This document shows positions 1-6,183 of a stretch of DNA of 10,709 nucleotides, in pieces (position 1 is the stretch's first letter; the number at the start of each line of letters is the position of its first letter). This stretch comes from Acidimicrobiales bacterium. GTDB taxonomy: Bacteria; Actinomycetota; Acidimicrobiia; Acidimicrobiales; JANYDT01. Position numbers and translations under genes: made by a program. The DNA lies in NCBI GenBank assembly GCA_025358985.1, contig JANYHQ010000341.1:1-10709 (forward strand), read 5' to 3'. A model generated the notes under the pieces. That model saw only the letters and a list, made by a program, of their open reading frames with translations. It did no database searches and was not told the DNA's origin.

Positions 1-1363
1 CCACAACAGCAGCCACCTTCTCGCCCCATGTGGCATCGGGTAGGCCGATCACGGCCGCCTCGGACACCGCCGGATGGGTGTAAATCACTTCTTCCACTTC
101 ACGCGAGTACACGTTTTCGCCGCCTGTGAGAATCATGTCCTTCATTCGGTCGACGATGTAGAAGAAGCCCTCTTCGTCCCGCTTGGCCAAGTCACCCGTG
201 TGGAACCACCCGTTGGTGAATGCGGCCTTTGACCCGTCTTCGTTGCGCCAGTATCCCTTCAGGACTTGTTCGGATCGCACAACAATCTCACCGACAACGC
301 CGGGCGGGCACTCCTTCATGGCCTCGTCCACCACCTTGACGTTCGACAGACACATCGGTGTACCGCACGACGCCAAGAGATGTTCTTCGCCATTGATGGC
401 CCGTACGTGAGCCGATTTTGGAAACGTGAGAACGTTGCCACCCAGTTCGGTCATACCGAAGCCGGAATACACGATGGGGCCGAGGCGCGCAATGGCAGCT
501 CGCAGCACCTCTACCGGCATTGCCGCCGCGCCATAACCGAGGCCTCGCAATGTAGTCAGCTTGTAGGAGTCGATCTTGGGATGCTGCAGCAAGAAGTTCA
601 TCATGGTCGGGGCCATCGATGATCCAGTGATGCCGTGTTTGTCCACCAATTCCATCCACAGCCCGGGCTCGTAGGCCGGCATCAGTACCACCAAGCCACC
701 GCGGATCATGGTCACCGGAACGAGATACCCCGAGACGTGACACAGCGGAAAGGCAACGAGGCTCCGCTCCTCAGGGATGGGTTCGTATTCGATGACCGAC
801 TCCAGCGCGGCGGTGACGAGATTACGATGAGTCAGCATCGCCCCCTTCGGAAAGCCGGTGGTGCCGCTGGTGTAGAGCAGCCAAGCCGTTTCGTCTTCGT
901 CGACGTTCACCTGGGGCCGGTCGGTGGATCCCGAACCCACGAAATCGTCGTAGTCGGTGTGGCCTCCTTCGCCTCGGCCGCCGATGACGATGACGTGCTT
1001 GACACACGGCATCTGGGACAGCAATCCATCGATCTGATCGAGGAACTTGCGCTCGACGATGAATACTGCAGCATCGGCATTGGTGACGATCCAGGCCCAC
1101 TCTTTGGGATTGAGGCGGTAGTTCAGAAACGTGAGAGCCATGCCTGCGGCGGGCACGCCGAAGTAGCACTCGATGTATTCCGGGACATTCTCAGCGAGTA
1201 TGGCAACTCGATCGCCGCTACTAGCCACGCCCAGGAGGGCGTTGGCCAGACGCACGGTCCGCTGGTGGAGCTCTCCATAGGAAATGGTGCGTTCGCCGGC
1301 GATGATGGCCGTGCGATCCGGGGTCTTGAGTGCATTGATGCTGATGATGTCATTGAGCAACAT
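1..1363 (-). CDS. Acyl-CoA ligase 1 (AMP-dependent synthetase, FadD-like), C-terminus cut off by window edge
   Basis: This gene is read from the complement and stays open for 454 codons to the window edge. The family adenylates a carboxylic acid with ATP and transfers the acyl group to CoA in the cytoplasm. Visible landmarks are the phosphate loop YTSGTTGFPKG (residues 164-174), PLCHVSG (206-212), GFGMTE (301-306), the ribose-binding Asp in HTGD (D391), the hinge segment IVDRMKD (403-409) and GGENVYSREVE (414-424). The C-terminal lid with the catalytic lysine is missing because the window ends. Roughly 50 residues should follow, judging from FadD13-like enzymes of about 500 aa. The ATG at 1363 is supported by GGAGG at 1375-1371, seven bases upstream. 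It is divergent from the ligase at 1516 and resembles it around the P-loop (TSGTTGFPKGAM), but the two differ strongly in the A2-A3 linker. Substrate is unknown; a medium/long-chain or aromatic acid is possible. Confidence 0.93.
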   Translation of the reverse strand, partial: MLLNDIISINALKTPDRTAIIAGERTISYGELHQRTVRLANALLGVASSGDRVAILAENVPEYIECYFGVPAAGMALTFLNYRLNPKEWAWIVTNADAAVFIVERKFLDQIDGLLSQMPCVKHVIVIGGRGEGGHTDYDDFVGSGSTDRPQVNVDEDETAWLLYTSGTTGFPKGAMLTHRNLVTAALESVIEYEPIPEERSLVAFPLCHVSGYLVPVTMIRGGLVVLMPAYEPGLWMELVDKHGITGSSMAPTMMNFLLQHPKIDSYKLTTLRGLGYGAAAMPVEVLRAAIARLGPIVYSGFGMTELGGNVLTFPKSAHVRAINGEEHLLASCGTPMCLSNVKVVDEAMKECPPGVVGEIVVRSEQVLKGYWRNEDGSKAAFTNGWFHTGDLAKRDEEGFFYIVDRMKDMILTGGENVYSREVEEVIYTHPAVSEAAVIGLPDATWGEKVAAVV

Positions 1364-1515
1364 GCTGCAACCTCCGTAATACGACGTTCCTCGAGCACCG
1401 GTAGCTCAGTGTGCACTCTTCCTGGTTTGCGGCACTGCGTCAAAGCGAGGTTGGTACAAATCGGTCATGCTGAGGTAACGAGAGCCTGAGAAATTCGATC
1501 GAGTGGAGAACAATC
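1364..1515. promoter_or_regulatory. Divergent intergenic control region between two acyl-CoA ligases
   Basis: These 152 bp separate two divergent start codons and so must contain both promoters. A near-palindrome occupies 1393-1407: arms GAGC and GCTC flank the self-complementary core ACCGGT plus one unpaired A. On the minus strand, TTGACG at 1443-1438 followed 17 bases later by AAGAGT is a possible but weak -35/-10 pair for the leftward ligase. No convincing pair was found for the rightward gene. TetR- or GntR-type regulators often bind short dyads in such places, but no regulator gene is present in the window. The promoter assignment is inference from position and short motifs. Confidence 0.35.
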
Positions 1516-3051
1516 ATGGTGACAAAGCAGGGGTACACACCCAACATTCTTCCGTTTCGGATGGATGGGGTGGAGCGAAATGACCATGGTGTGTTGGGCT
1601 ACACCGATCTACCGGTATCGCTGGTGGCCATGCTGAGGGCCACTGTCGACGCCAAACCGGACGGTGAAGCTCTCGTAGAACTGGGCGGGGAGCGACTCAC
1701 CTATCGCCAGATGTGGGATCGCTCGGCACGGATTGCTGGCGGCCTGCACGCCCAAGGCGTCGGCAAAGGCGACCGGGTGGCGCTACGCCTCGGAAACGGC
1801 AACGCCTGGGCGCTGGCATTTTTTGGCATCGAGATGGCGGGCGCAGTGGTTGTACCGGTCAACACCCGCTTCACTCAACCAGAAATCGACTACGTCGTGA
1901 CCGACTCAGGCGCCACATTTGTCATTGCTCCCGGGGATGCCCTCCCTGACGCAGAACCGTACTTGGACCACACGTTGGTCCAGACGGATCTGGCGGCCAT
2001 CTTCTACACCAGCGGTACCACTGGCTTCCCCAAGGGCGCCATGACCACTCACGAAAACTTCCTGTCCAATTGTGAGACATGTCGACGGGTCATCGGGTTC
2101 GATTCCGACACCGTGGTCCGAAATTTGGTTTCTGTTCCTATGTTTCACGTCACGGGGTGCAATAGCCAACTATTGATCACCACAATGCTGGGTGGAACCA
2201 CGGTCATCATGGTGGCCTTCGAGGTGCAACAGTTTTTACAAACAGTGGTACAGGAACACATCAATTGCCTCACCACGGTGCCCGCCATCTACTGGTTGGC
2301 CATGAATCAGCCGAACTTCGGCGATTTCGATATGAGCCAGGTGCGCTGGGTCACGTACGGCGGGGCACCTACGGCCCCCGATGTCATCGGTCGCATCCGT
2401 TCGGCGTTTCCCAATGCACGACTGGGCAACGGTTTTGGCCTTACGGAGACGTCGTCGGTATCCACCTTTCTGCCGGATGAGTACTGCGAGACCAGGCCGG
2501 AGACCGTCGGCTTCACCGCCCCGCCGGTAGAAGTGGATCTCGCCAACGTCGATGACACTTCAGGCGTGGGCGAGTTGTTGATCCGGGGCCAGAACGTGGT
2601 GATGGGTTATTGGAACAAACCAGAGCAGAGCGCCGAGACGTTCGTGAACGGTTGGCTGCATACCGGCGATCTCGCCCGCGTTGACGCCGATGGATTCGTG
2701 CAAATTGTCGATCGGATGAAGGACATGGTGAATCGCGGCGGCGAGAACGTGTACTGCGTGGAGGTTGAGAACGCCCTGGTGCAGCATCCTGATGTGTTCG
2801 AGGTGGCGGTGATGGGGGTGCCCGACGCGATGATGGGAGAAAAGGTTGGGGCGGTGATCGTGGCCAACCCGGGGGTCGATATCGACCCCCTGGCCATTGC
2901 CACGTTCGCCCGTACATTGCTGGCCGATTTCAAGGTCCCGCAATATATTTCGTTGCGTAGCGAACCCCTACCTCGCAACCCCGGCGGAAAGGTGCTCAAA
3001 CCGATGTTGCGCAAAGACACCGTATGGGGCGTGCAGCTGAGCCGAGGATGA
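1516..3051 (+). CDS. Acyl-CoA ligase 2 (class I adenylate-forming enzyme), compact form
   Basis: This is a complete 511-aa AMP-dependent acid-CoA ligase. The phosphate loop YTSGTTGFPKG is at 164-174, MFHVTG at 209-214, YGGAP at 281-285, GFGLTET at 306-312, the HTGD aspartate at D385, the hinge VDRMKD at 398-403, GGENVYCVEVE at 408-418 and the catalytic lysine in PGGKVLK at K492. Every residue needed for activity appears present. GGAGA at 1505-1509 lies six bases before the ATG and supports the start. Compared with ligase 1, the segment joining the N-terminal core to the P-loop is about 40 residues shorter (around residues 139-162), while total length remains normal for the family. It is divergent from ligase 1 and convergent with the reductase at 3061, so it is probably transcribed alone. 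The acid it activates is not identifiable from sequence. Confidence 0.94.
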   Translation: MVTKQGYTPNILPFRMDGVERNDHGVLGYTDLPVSLVAMLRATVDAKPDGEALVELGGERLTYRQMWDRSARIAGGLHAQGVGKGDRVALRLGNGNAWALAFFGIEMAGAVVVPVNTRFTQPEIDYVVTDSGATFVIAPGDALPDAEPYLDHTLVQTDLAAIFYTSGTTGFPKGAMTTHENFLSNCETCRRVIGFDSDTVVRNLVSVPMFHVTGCNSQLLITTMLGGTTVIMVAFEVQQFLQTVVQEHINCLTTVPAIYWLAMNQPNFGDFDMSQVRWVTYGGAPTAPDVIGRIRSAFPNARLGNGFGLTETSSVSTFLPDEYCETRPETVGFTAPPVEVDLANVDDTSGVGELLIRGQNVVMGYWNKPEQSAETFVNGWLHTGDLARVDADGFVQIVDRMKDMVNRGGENVYCVEVENALVQHPDVFEVAVMGVPDAMMGEKVGAVIVANPGVDIDPLAIATFARTLLADFKVPQYISLRSEPLPRNPGGKVLKPMLRKDTVWGVQLSRG

Positions 3052-3063
3052 TCTCTTCGATCA
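3049..3063. repeat. Small inverted repeat joining two convergent stop codons
   Basis: TGATC (3049-3053) and GATCA (3059-3063) form a 5-bp dyad around TCTTC. The left arm begins with the TGA of acyl-CoA ligase 2 and the right arm contains the TGA (read as TCA) of the minus-strand reductase. The gap between the two genes is only 9 bp, so any terminator must overlap coding sequence. The stem is too short and has no U-tract, so I do not call it a terminator; it may be chance. Confidence 0.3.
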
Positions 3064-4152
3064 GGCGCGTGGCGGCAGGATCTTTCGTTCGATCAGCTTG
3101 CGCAGCCAGTACCGGAACGTCTCCTCGGTGTCAAACACCTGGCCAAAGCCTGCCTGCTTGATCTTCACGGTGCTGACGAATGCCGCTGGCAGTCCCCCCT
3201 CCGCGCCGTAGGCGAAGCAGAAATCGGCATAGTGGTGGGACTCACCGACGAGCTGATCCATCGTCACCTGACGGAGGCCGTGTTTGGCCACGATCTTGTC
3301 CCATACGCCAGCTTTGGATGGCAGGTAGTCGGCCAACTTGATGGGCTCGTCGTCGCCCACCTCTACACCGAGTTCATCGGCCATTGCAGGCCATAGGTCG
3401 CGCCACTCGAACACCTCACCATTCGTGAGGTTGAACGTCTCCCCTGCCGCCGCCGGTGAACTGGCGCCCCATACCAACGCATCGGCCACCAGCCGAGTGT
3501 CAACCGCCTCCCACACCCACGACGTCCCGCCCGGAAAGCTGAAAGGCAGACCTTCCTCTCGACGGATGGCGGCATACGCACCGATGATGGGGGGCAGATT
3601 CATGACCACGCCGTAGTTGGGCCCCACTACGAGTTGCGGTCGCCAGATGCTGAACGCCCAGCCGCCCTTGGCCGCCATCTCTCGGATGTAATCCTCTTGC
3701 AGCCAGTAAAAGTTCTCGTGCGGATCGCGCACGTAGCGCTCCCTACCCGGAATCCTCATCGGGTGTAGATGGATGCCGTATGCCTTTGTCCCCTGCAGCA
3801 CGCTCACGTGCCGCAAACCCTTTGCATTCGTGGCCAACGGTTCGATCAGGTTCTTGAGCATGGCCAGGTTGGTCTGCATCTGATCCTGCTCACTCCATCC
3901 CGCGATCAGCCCCGGTTTCTCGAACACCGCGGTGTACACGACATGAGTGACACTGGCAAACGACGCGGCCAACTCGGCGCACGCAACAGGGTCTTGCAGG
4001 TCCAATGAAATGTGTTTGAACGCAATCTCGCTGTCGACTTCCGGCTTTCGTCGCGACACGGCAATTACCTCGTAGCCAGCTCCCAAGAAGCTCTCGATGG
4101 CCGCTGCCCCCACCAGGCCACTGGCCCCCGCGATCAATACGGTGTCAGACAT
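3061..4152 (-). CDS. PRISE-like NAD(P)-dependent reductase (extended SDR, epimerase/dehydratase fold)
   Basis: A 363-aa extended short-chain dehydrogenase/reductase. The dinucleotide loop GASGLVG is at 9-15, and SRR at 33-35 after the second beta strand suggests NADPH. The classical YxxxK pair is not seen. Instead the protein shows features of plant progesterone 5-beta-reductase/iridoid synthase (PRISE) enzymes: QGTKAYG with K123, NFYWLQEDY with Y149 (the Lys and Tyr positions used by that family), WRPQLVVGPNYGVVMN (170-185), ETFNLTNGEVFEWRDLW (238-254), and a C-terminal segment with FDTEETFRYWLRKL (340-353). PRISE enzymes reduce the C=C bond of conjugated enones. The ATG is preceded by GAGGAGA on the minus strand with suitable spacing. 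It is convergent with ligase 2 and divergent from the PPOX gene. An enone-reducing step for a terpenoid- or steroid-like acid is inferred; an epimerase/dehydratase role cannot be excluded. Confidence 0.85.
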   Translation of the reverse strand: MSDTVLIAGASGLVGAAAIESFLGAGYEVIAVSRRKPEVDSEIAFKHISLDLQDPVACAELAASFASVTHVVYTAVFEKPGLIAGWSEQDQMQTNLAMLKNLIEPLATNAKGLRHVSVLQGTKAYGIHLHPMRIPGRERYVRDPHENFYWLQEDYIREMAAKGGWAFSIWRPQLVVGPNYGVVMNLPPIIGAYAAIRREEGLPFSFPGGTSWVWEAVDTRLVADALVWGASSPAAAGETFNLTNGEVFEWRDLWPAMADELGVEVGDDEPIKLADYLPSKAGVWDKIVAKHGLRQVTMDQLVGESHHYADFCFAYGAEGGLPAAFVSTVKIKQAGFGQVFDTEETFRYWLRKLIERKILPPRA

Positions 4153-4206
4153 GTTGTTCTCCTCTCTCGCCCGCTGGAACCGTCATTGGACGCAGCGGCG
4201 AAGGCA

Positions 4207-4219
4207 CTCAGTACCTGAG
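4207..4219. promoter_or_regulatory. Candidate operator dyad upstream of the PRISE-like reductase
   Basis: CTCAG TAC CTGAG is a perfect 5-bp inverted repeat with a 3-nt spacer, located 55 bp upstream of the reductase start on the minus strand. Size and position suit a small dimeric regulator, but short dyads arise by chance and no regulator is encoded in the window. Confidence 0.25.
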
Positions 4220-4242
4220 CGGCAATCTACAGAGCCGTTGAC

Positions 4243-4407
4243 ATGAAACGAAATCGAGTGAATACTGCGCAGATCGACATACTGGCGCGCGCCCTACTGG
4301 CTGAAGGTGCACCGGTCGGGCTCAGTCGTCTCAGTGTTTTTCCTCCCACTTTGTGTCTTCGCATTTTGAGGTGGCATCCGCAAACCGGACGTTTTGCACT
4401 GCCGTAG
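4243..4407 (+). CDS. Possible 54-aa ORF or gene remnant, function unrecognised
   Basis: An ATG at 4243 opens a 54-codon frame ending at TAG 4405-4407. The product is basic at its N-terminus (MKRNR), then has an amphipathic stretch IDILARALLAEG (11-22) followed by RLSVF and LRILRW (39-44). The pattern of a leucine-rich helix, G-x-P, R-x-x-V and then T-L and a Trp loosely recalls the N-terminal lobe found before some class III adenylate cyclase domains, but no catalytic domain follows. There is no good ribosome binding site (CCGTTGAC precedes the ATG). It lies between two divergent genes in a region likely to hold promoters. It could be a decayed gene fragment or a chance ORF; I lean to non-coding or remnant. 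Confidence 0.25.
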   Translation: MKRNRVNTAQIDILARALLAEGAPVGLSRLSVFPPTLCLRILRWHPQTGRFALP

Positions 4408-4492
4408 TCGTCTTCACTTTGTAAACACCTACATAGATCAGGTGAATATCAGCCGCTCCAATTTCTTGAAACTGCACAAAACGGTCGTGGGT

Positions 4493-4498
4493 TTGACA
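4493..4498 (+). promoter_or_regulatory. Candidate -35 hexamer for the PPOX-cyclase-ligase operon
   Basis: TTGACA matches the consensus -35 perfectly and lies about 120 bp before the PPOX start. At 16-18 bp spacing the downstream hexamers (around TTGGAT at 4516) match the -10 consensus poorly, so this is only a candidate. The direction fits the rightward operon. Confidence 0.25.
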
Positions 4499-4619
4499 CG
4501 AGGTCGGTGAAGAACTTGGATGTTCAATCGCACTGCAGAGCTAAATCATGTTTCATCAGCCAGCGCGCAGTCGATGTCACCACCCCATCCACGATGCACA
4601 TGCGTCCGGAAGGCACCTC

Positions 4620-5180
4620 ATGCCAAAGCTCACCGCCACAGAAATTCAGCAGTTCCTTCACGAGCAAGGGCACCTACTCCGTATCGGCACCACCGATAGT
4701 GACGGCCACCCGTCCGTTGTTCCCATCTGGTTCATCAACGAGGGCAACGAGATCGTGTTCACCCCGCGCGGGCATTCGAAGTTCCTGGAAGACATCCGCC
4801 GCGACTCGCGCGTTGGCCTGTCCATCGACGAGGATCCCCTCCCATATCGCAAGGTGACGATACGAGGAACTGCGCGCATCGTCCACGAACCGGGCCACGA
4901 CAACGAGTGGCGTGACCTGTATCGCCGAATCGCCAAGCGCTACATCCTCGACGAGGCGGCCGACGCTTACGTCAACGACACCACCGATCAACCGCGAGCA
5001 CTGATCGCCGTGTCACTCACTGGAGCTGACACACACGTCACAACGTGGCGGATGCCCGTCGGCGACGAAGACGGGACTGGCATCTGGCACCGCCGCTACT
5101 ACGGCGACGGCACTCACATGGCAGAGCTCGCTGACTCAACCCGCGCAGAGAACCAACCCACACAAGGAGCAACAACATGA
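4620..5180 (+). CDS. PPOX-fold oxidoreductase (pyridoxamine-phosphate-oxidase-like, flavin or F420 dependent)
   Basis: A 186-aa split-barrel protein of the pyridoxamine 5'-phosphate-oxidase-like superfamily. Such proteins bind FMN, F420 or heme and carry out small-molecule redox steps. Typical features are the N-terminal helix followed by LLRIGTTDSDGHPSVVPIWF (19-38), the beta strand EIVFTPRG (44-51), HSKFLEDIRRDSRVGLSID (52-70) with the basic phosphate-facing residues, and VTIRGTARI (79-87). Length is usual for the family. The start at 4620 is chosen because GGAAGG at 4608-4613 lies six bases upstream and the conserved fold begins right after it. An upstream in-frame ATG at 4548 would add 24 residues rich in His/Arg and lacks a ribosome site. 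The stop overlaps the next start (ATGA), so it is coupled to the cyclase-family gene. Cofactor and substrate are unresolved. Confidence 0.88.
   Translation: MPKLTATEIQQFLHEQGHLLRIGTTDSDGHPSVVPIWFINEGNEIVFTPRGHSKFLEDIRRDSRVGLSIDEDPLPYRKVTIRGTARIVHEPGHDNEWRDLYRRIAKRYILDEAADAYVNDTTDQPRALIAVSLTGADTHVTTWRMPVGDEDGTGIWHRRYYGDGTHMAELADSTRAENQPTQGATT
5164..5180 (+). promoter_or_regulatory. Ribosome binding site and stop-start overlap coupling PPOX to the cyclase-family gene
   Basis: AAGGAG at 5164-5169 lies inside the end of the PPOX gene, seven bases before the ATG at 5177. The start and the upstream TGA (5178-5180) share bases as ATGA, a standard translational-coupling arrangement. It fixes the start of the downstream gene and argues that the two proteins are made together. 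Confidence 0.85.
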
Positions 5181-6142
5181 GCACCACCGAACAAGAACCG
5201 TCACTGGACCGACTGCTCAAGGATTCACCGAAGAACTGGGGCAAGTGGGGACCCGACGACGAAGTGGGAAGCCTGAACTACCTCACGCCCGACGTGATCC
5301 TGAAGGCGGCAGGGTCCATCAAGCAGGGCAAGGTGTTCACGTTGCAGGTGAAGATGGCCAACCCCGAAGGTGATCCGGTGTGGCCCGGGCGCAGCGGGGC
5401 GGTCCGCACCACGGTGATCGACGAGGGCCATTACATCGCCGGCAAGGGGGTGAACTTCGCTGGTGGCGCGCACTACGCCGACGACTACATGACGTGCTTC
5501 CTGCAGGGCAGTACTCAATACGACGCGCTCGGACACGTCTGGTACGACGGCCAGATCTGGAACGGCTACGACGCCAAGACCACCATCGGCGGTCTGGCCA
5601 AGGCCAGCGTGCTGCCCCTTGCCGAAAAGGGAATTGTCGGTCGAGGGATCCTGCTAGATATGGCGCGGTTCCGCGGCAAGGACGTGCTCGACGTGGCGGA
5701 GACATTCACCCACGAGGACCTCATGGCCTGTGCCAAGGCACAAGGCACGGAAATTCTTCCCCGCGATATCATCATTATCCGCACCGGTTGGATCGGGAAA
5801 TTCTACAAAGTCACGCGCGAGGAGTTTTACGGCAACTTCGTGGAACCGGGACTCACCCACAGTGACGCGCTGGTGCGCTGGTTCCACGAGATGGAGATCC
5901 CCAACCTCGTGACCGACACCATCGCCAACGAGGTCACCGTCGATCCTGTGTCAGGAGTGGTGTTGCCATTGCACAACGCTTTGATGCGCAATCTGGGCGT
6001 GACCCTGACGGAGATCTGCTGGCTCGACGACCTCGCCGCCGATTGCGCTGCTGATGGGCAGTGGACGTTCCTCTATGTTGCCGCACCGCTCAAGGTGGTC
6101 GGCGGCACAGGCGCCCCTGTCAACCCCATCGCCATCAAGTAA
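5177..6142 (+). CDS. Cyclase-family (PF04199) putative metal-dependent hydrolase with altered metal motif
   Basis: A 321-aa member of the cyclase/kynurenine-formamidase-like family, whose studied members include bacterial kynurenine formamidase and isatin hydrolase (hydrolysis of amide or ring amide bonds using Mn/Zn). The N-terminus has the family opening WGKWGPDDEVGSLNYLTP (21-38). The metal site region reads QGSTQYDALGH (110-120), followed by VWYDGQIWNGYD. The family consensus is HxGTHxDxPxH, so D117 and the last His (H120) are kept while the first two His positions are Gln (Q110, Q114). Later conserved residues H266 and E279 (in the H-x12-E pattern near LHNALMRNLGVTLTE) are present. Gln at the second position is, as I recall, known in some subgroups; two Gln are less expected. 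It is cotranscribed with PPOX and followed 41 bp later by ligase 3, suggesting that its product acid is activated to a CoA ester. Confidence 0.87.
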   Translation: MSTTEQEPSLDRLLKDSPKNWGKWGPDDEVGSLNYLTPDVILKAAGSIKQGKVFTLQVKMANPEGDPVWPGRSGAVRTTVIDEGHYIAGKGVNFAGGAHYADDYMTCFLQGSTQYDALGHVWYDGQIWNGYDAKTTIGGLAKASVLPLAEKGIVGRGILLDMARFRGKDVLDVAETFTHEDLMACAKAQGTEILPRDIIIIRTGWIGKFYKVTREEFYGNFVEPGLTHSDALVRWFHEMEIPNLVTDTIANEVTVDPVSGVVLPLHNALMRNLGVTLTEICWLDDLAADCAADGQWTFLYVAAPLKVVGGTGAPVNPIAIK

Positions 6143-6162
6143 CAACCCTTCAAGTAGCAACC
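6135..6162 (+). repeat. Imperfect tandem duplication carrying two in-frame stop codons
   Basis: TCAAGTAACAACC (6135-6147) is repeated as TCAAGTAGCAACC (6150-6162), 12 of 13 bases identical with a 15-bp period. The first copy supplies the TAA stop of the cyclase-family gene and the second supplies TAG in the same frame, 15 bases later. It looks like a short slippage duplication that left a backup stop before ligase 3. Confidence 0.8.
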
Positions 6163-6183
6163 GTGCCCGACCGAGGAGAAACT

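Larger units (their letters stand above)
4153..4619. other. 467-bp divergent intergenic region without a confident gene
   Basis: This stretch separates the leftward PRISE-like reductase from the rightward PPOX gene and is visibly more A/T-rich than its flanks, at least between about 4330 and 4560. It contains a 13-bp dyad CTCAG-TAC-CTGAG (4207-4219) about 55 bp upstream of the reductase start. It also holds a second dyad CACCT-N9-AGGTG (4426-4444) and a perfect TTGACA hexamer at 4493-4498 with no good -10 at the expected spacing. A 54-codon ORF at 4243-4407 is listed separately. No tRNA, riboswitch or strong terminator was recognised. It probably carries two divergent promoters. Confidence 0.5.

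Noticed and set aside
635..1489. 284-codon plus-strand open frame opposite ligase 1
   Set aside because: It is antisense to a complete set of acyl-CoA ligase motifs on the minus strand, and its product is low-complexity with no recognisable domain.
4548..4619. Earlier start for the PPOX gene adding 24 residues
   Set aside because: There is no ribosome site, the extension is His/Arg-rich and not part of the fold, and GGAAGG supports 4620.
6061..6183. Upstream extension of ligase 3 by 41 codons
   Set aside because: The extra residues are out-of-frame readthrough of the cyclase-family gene, and GAGGAG supports the ATG at 6184.
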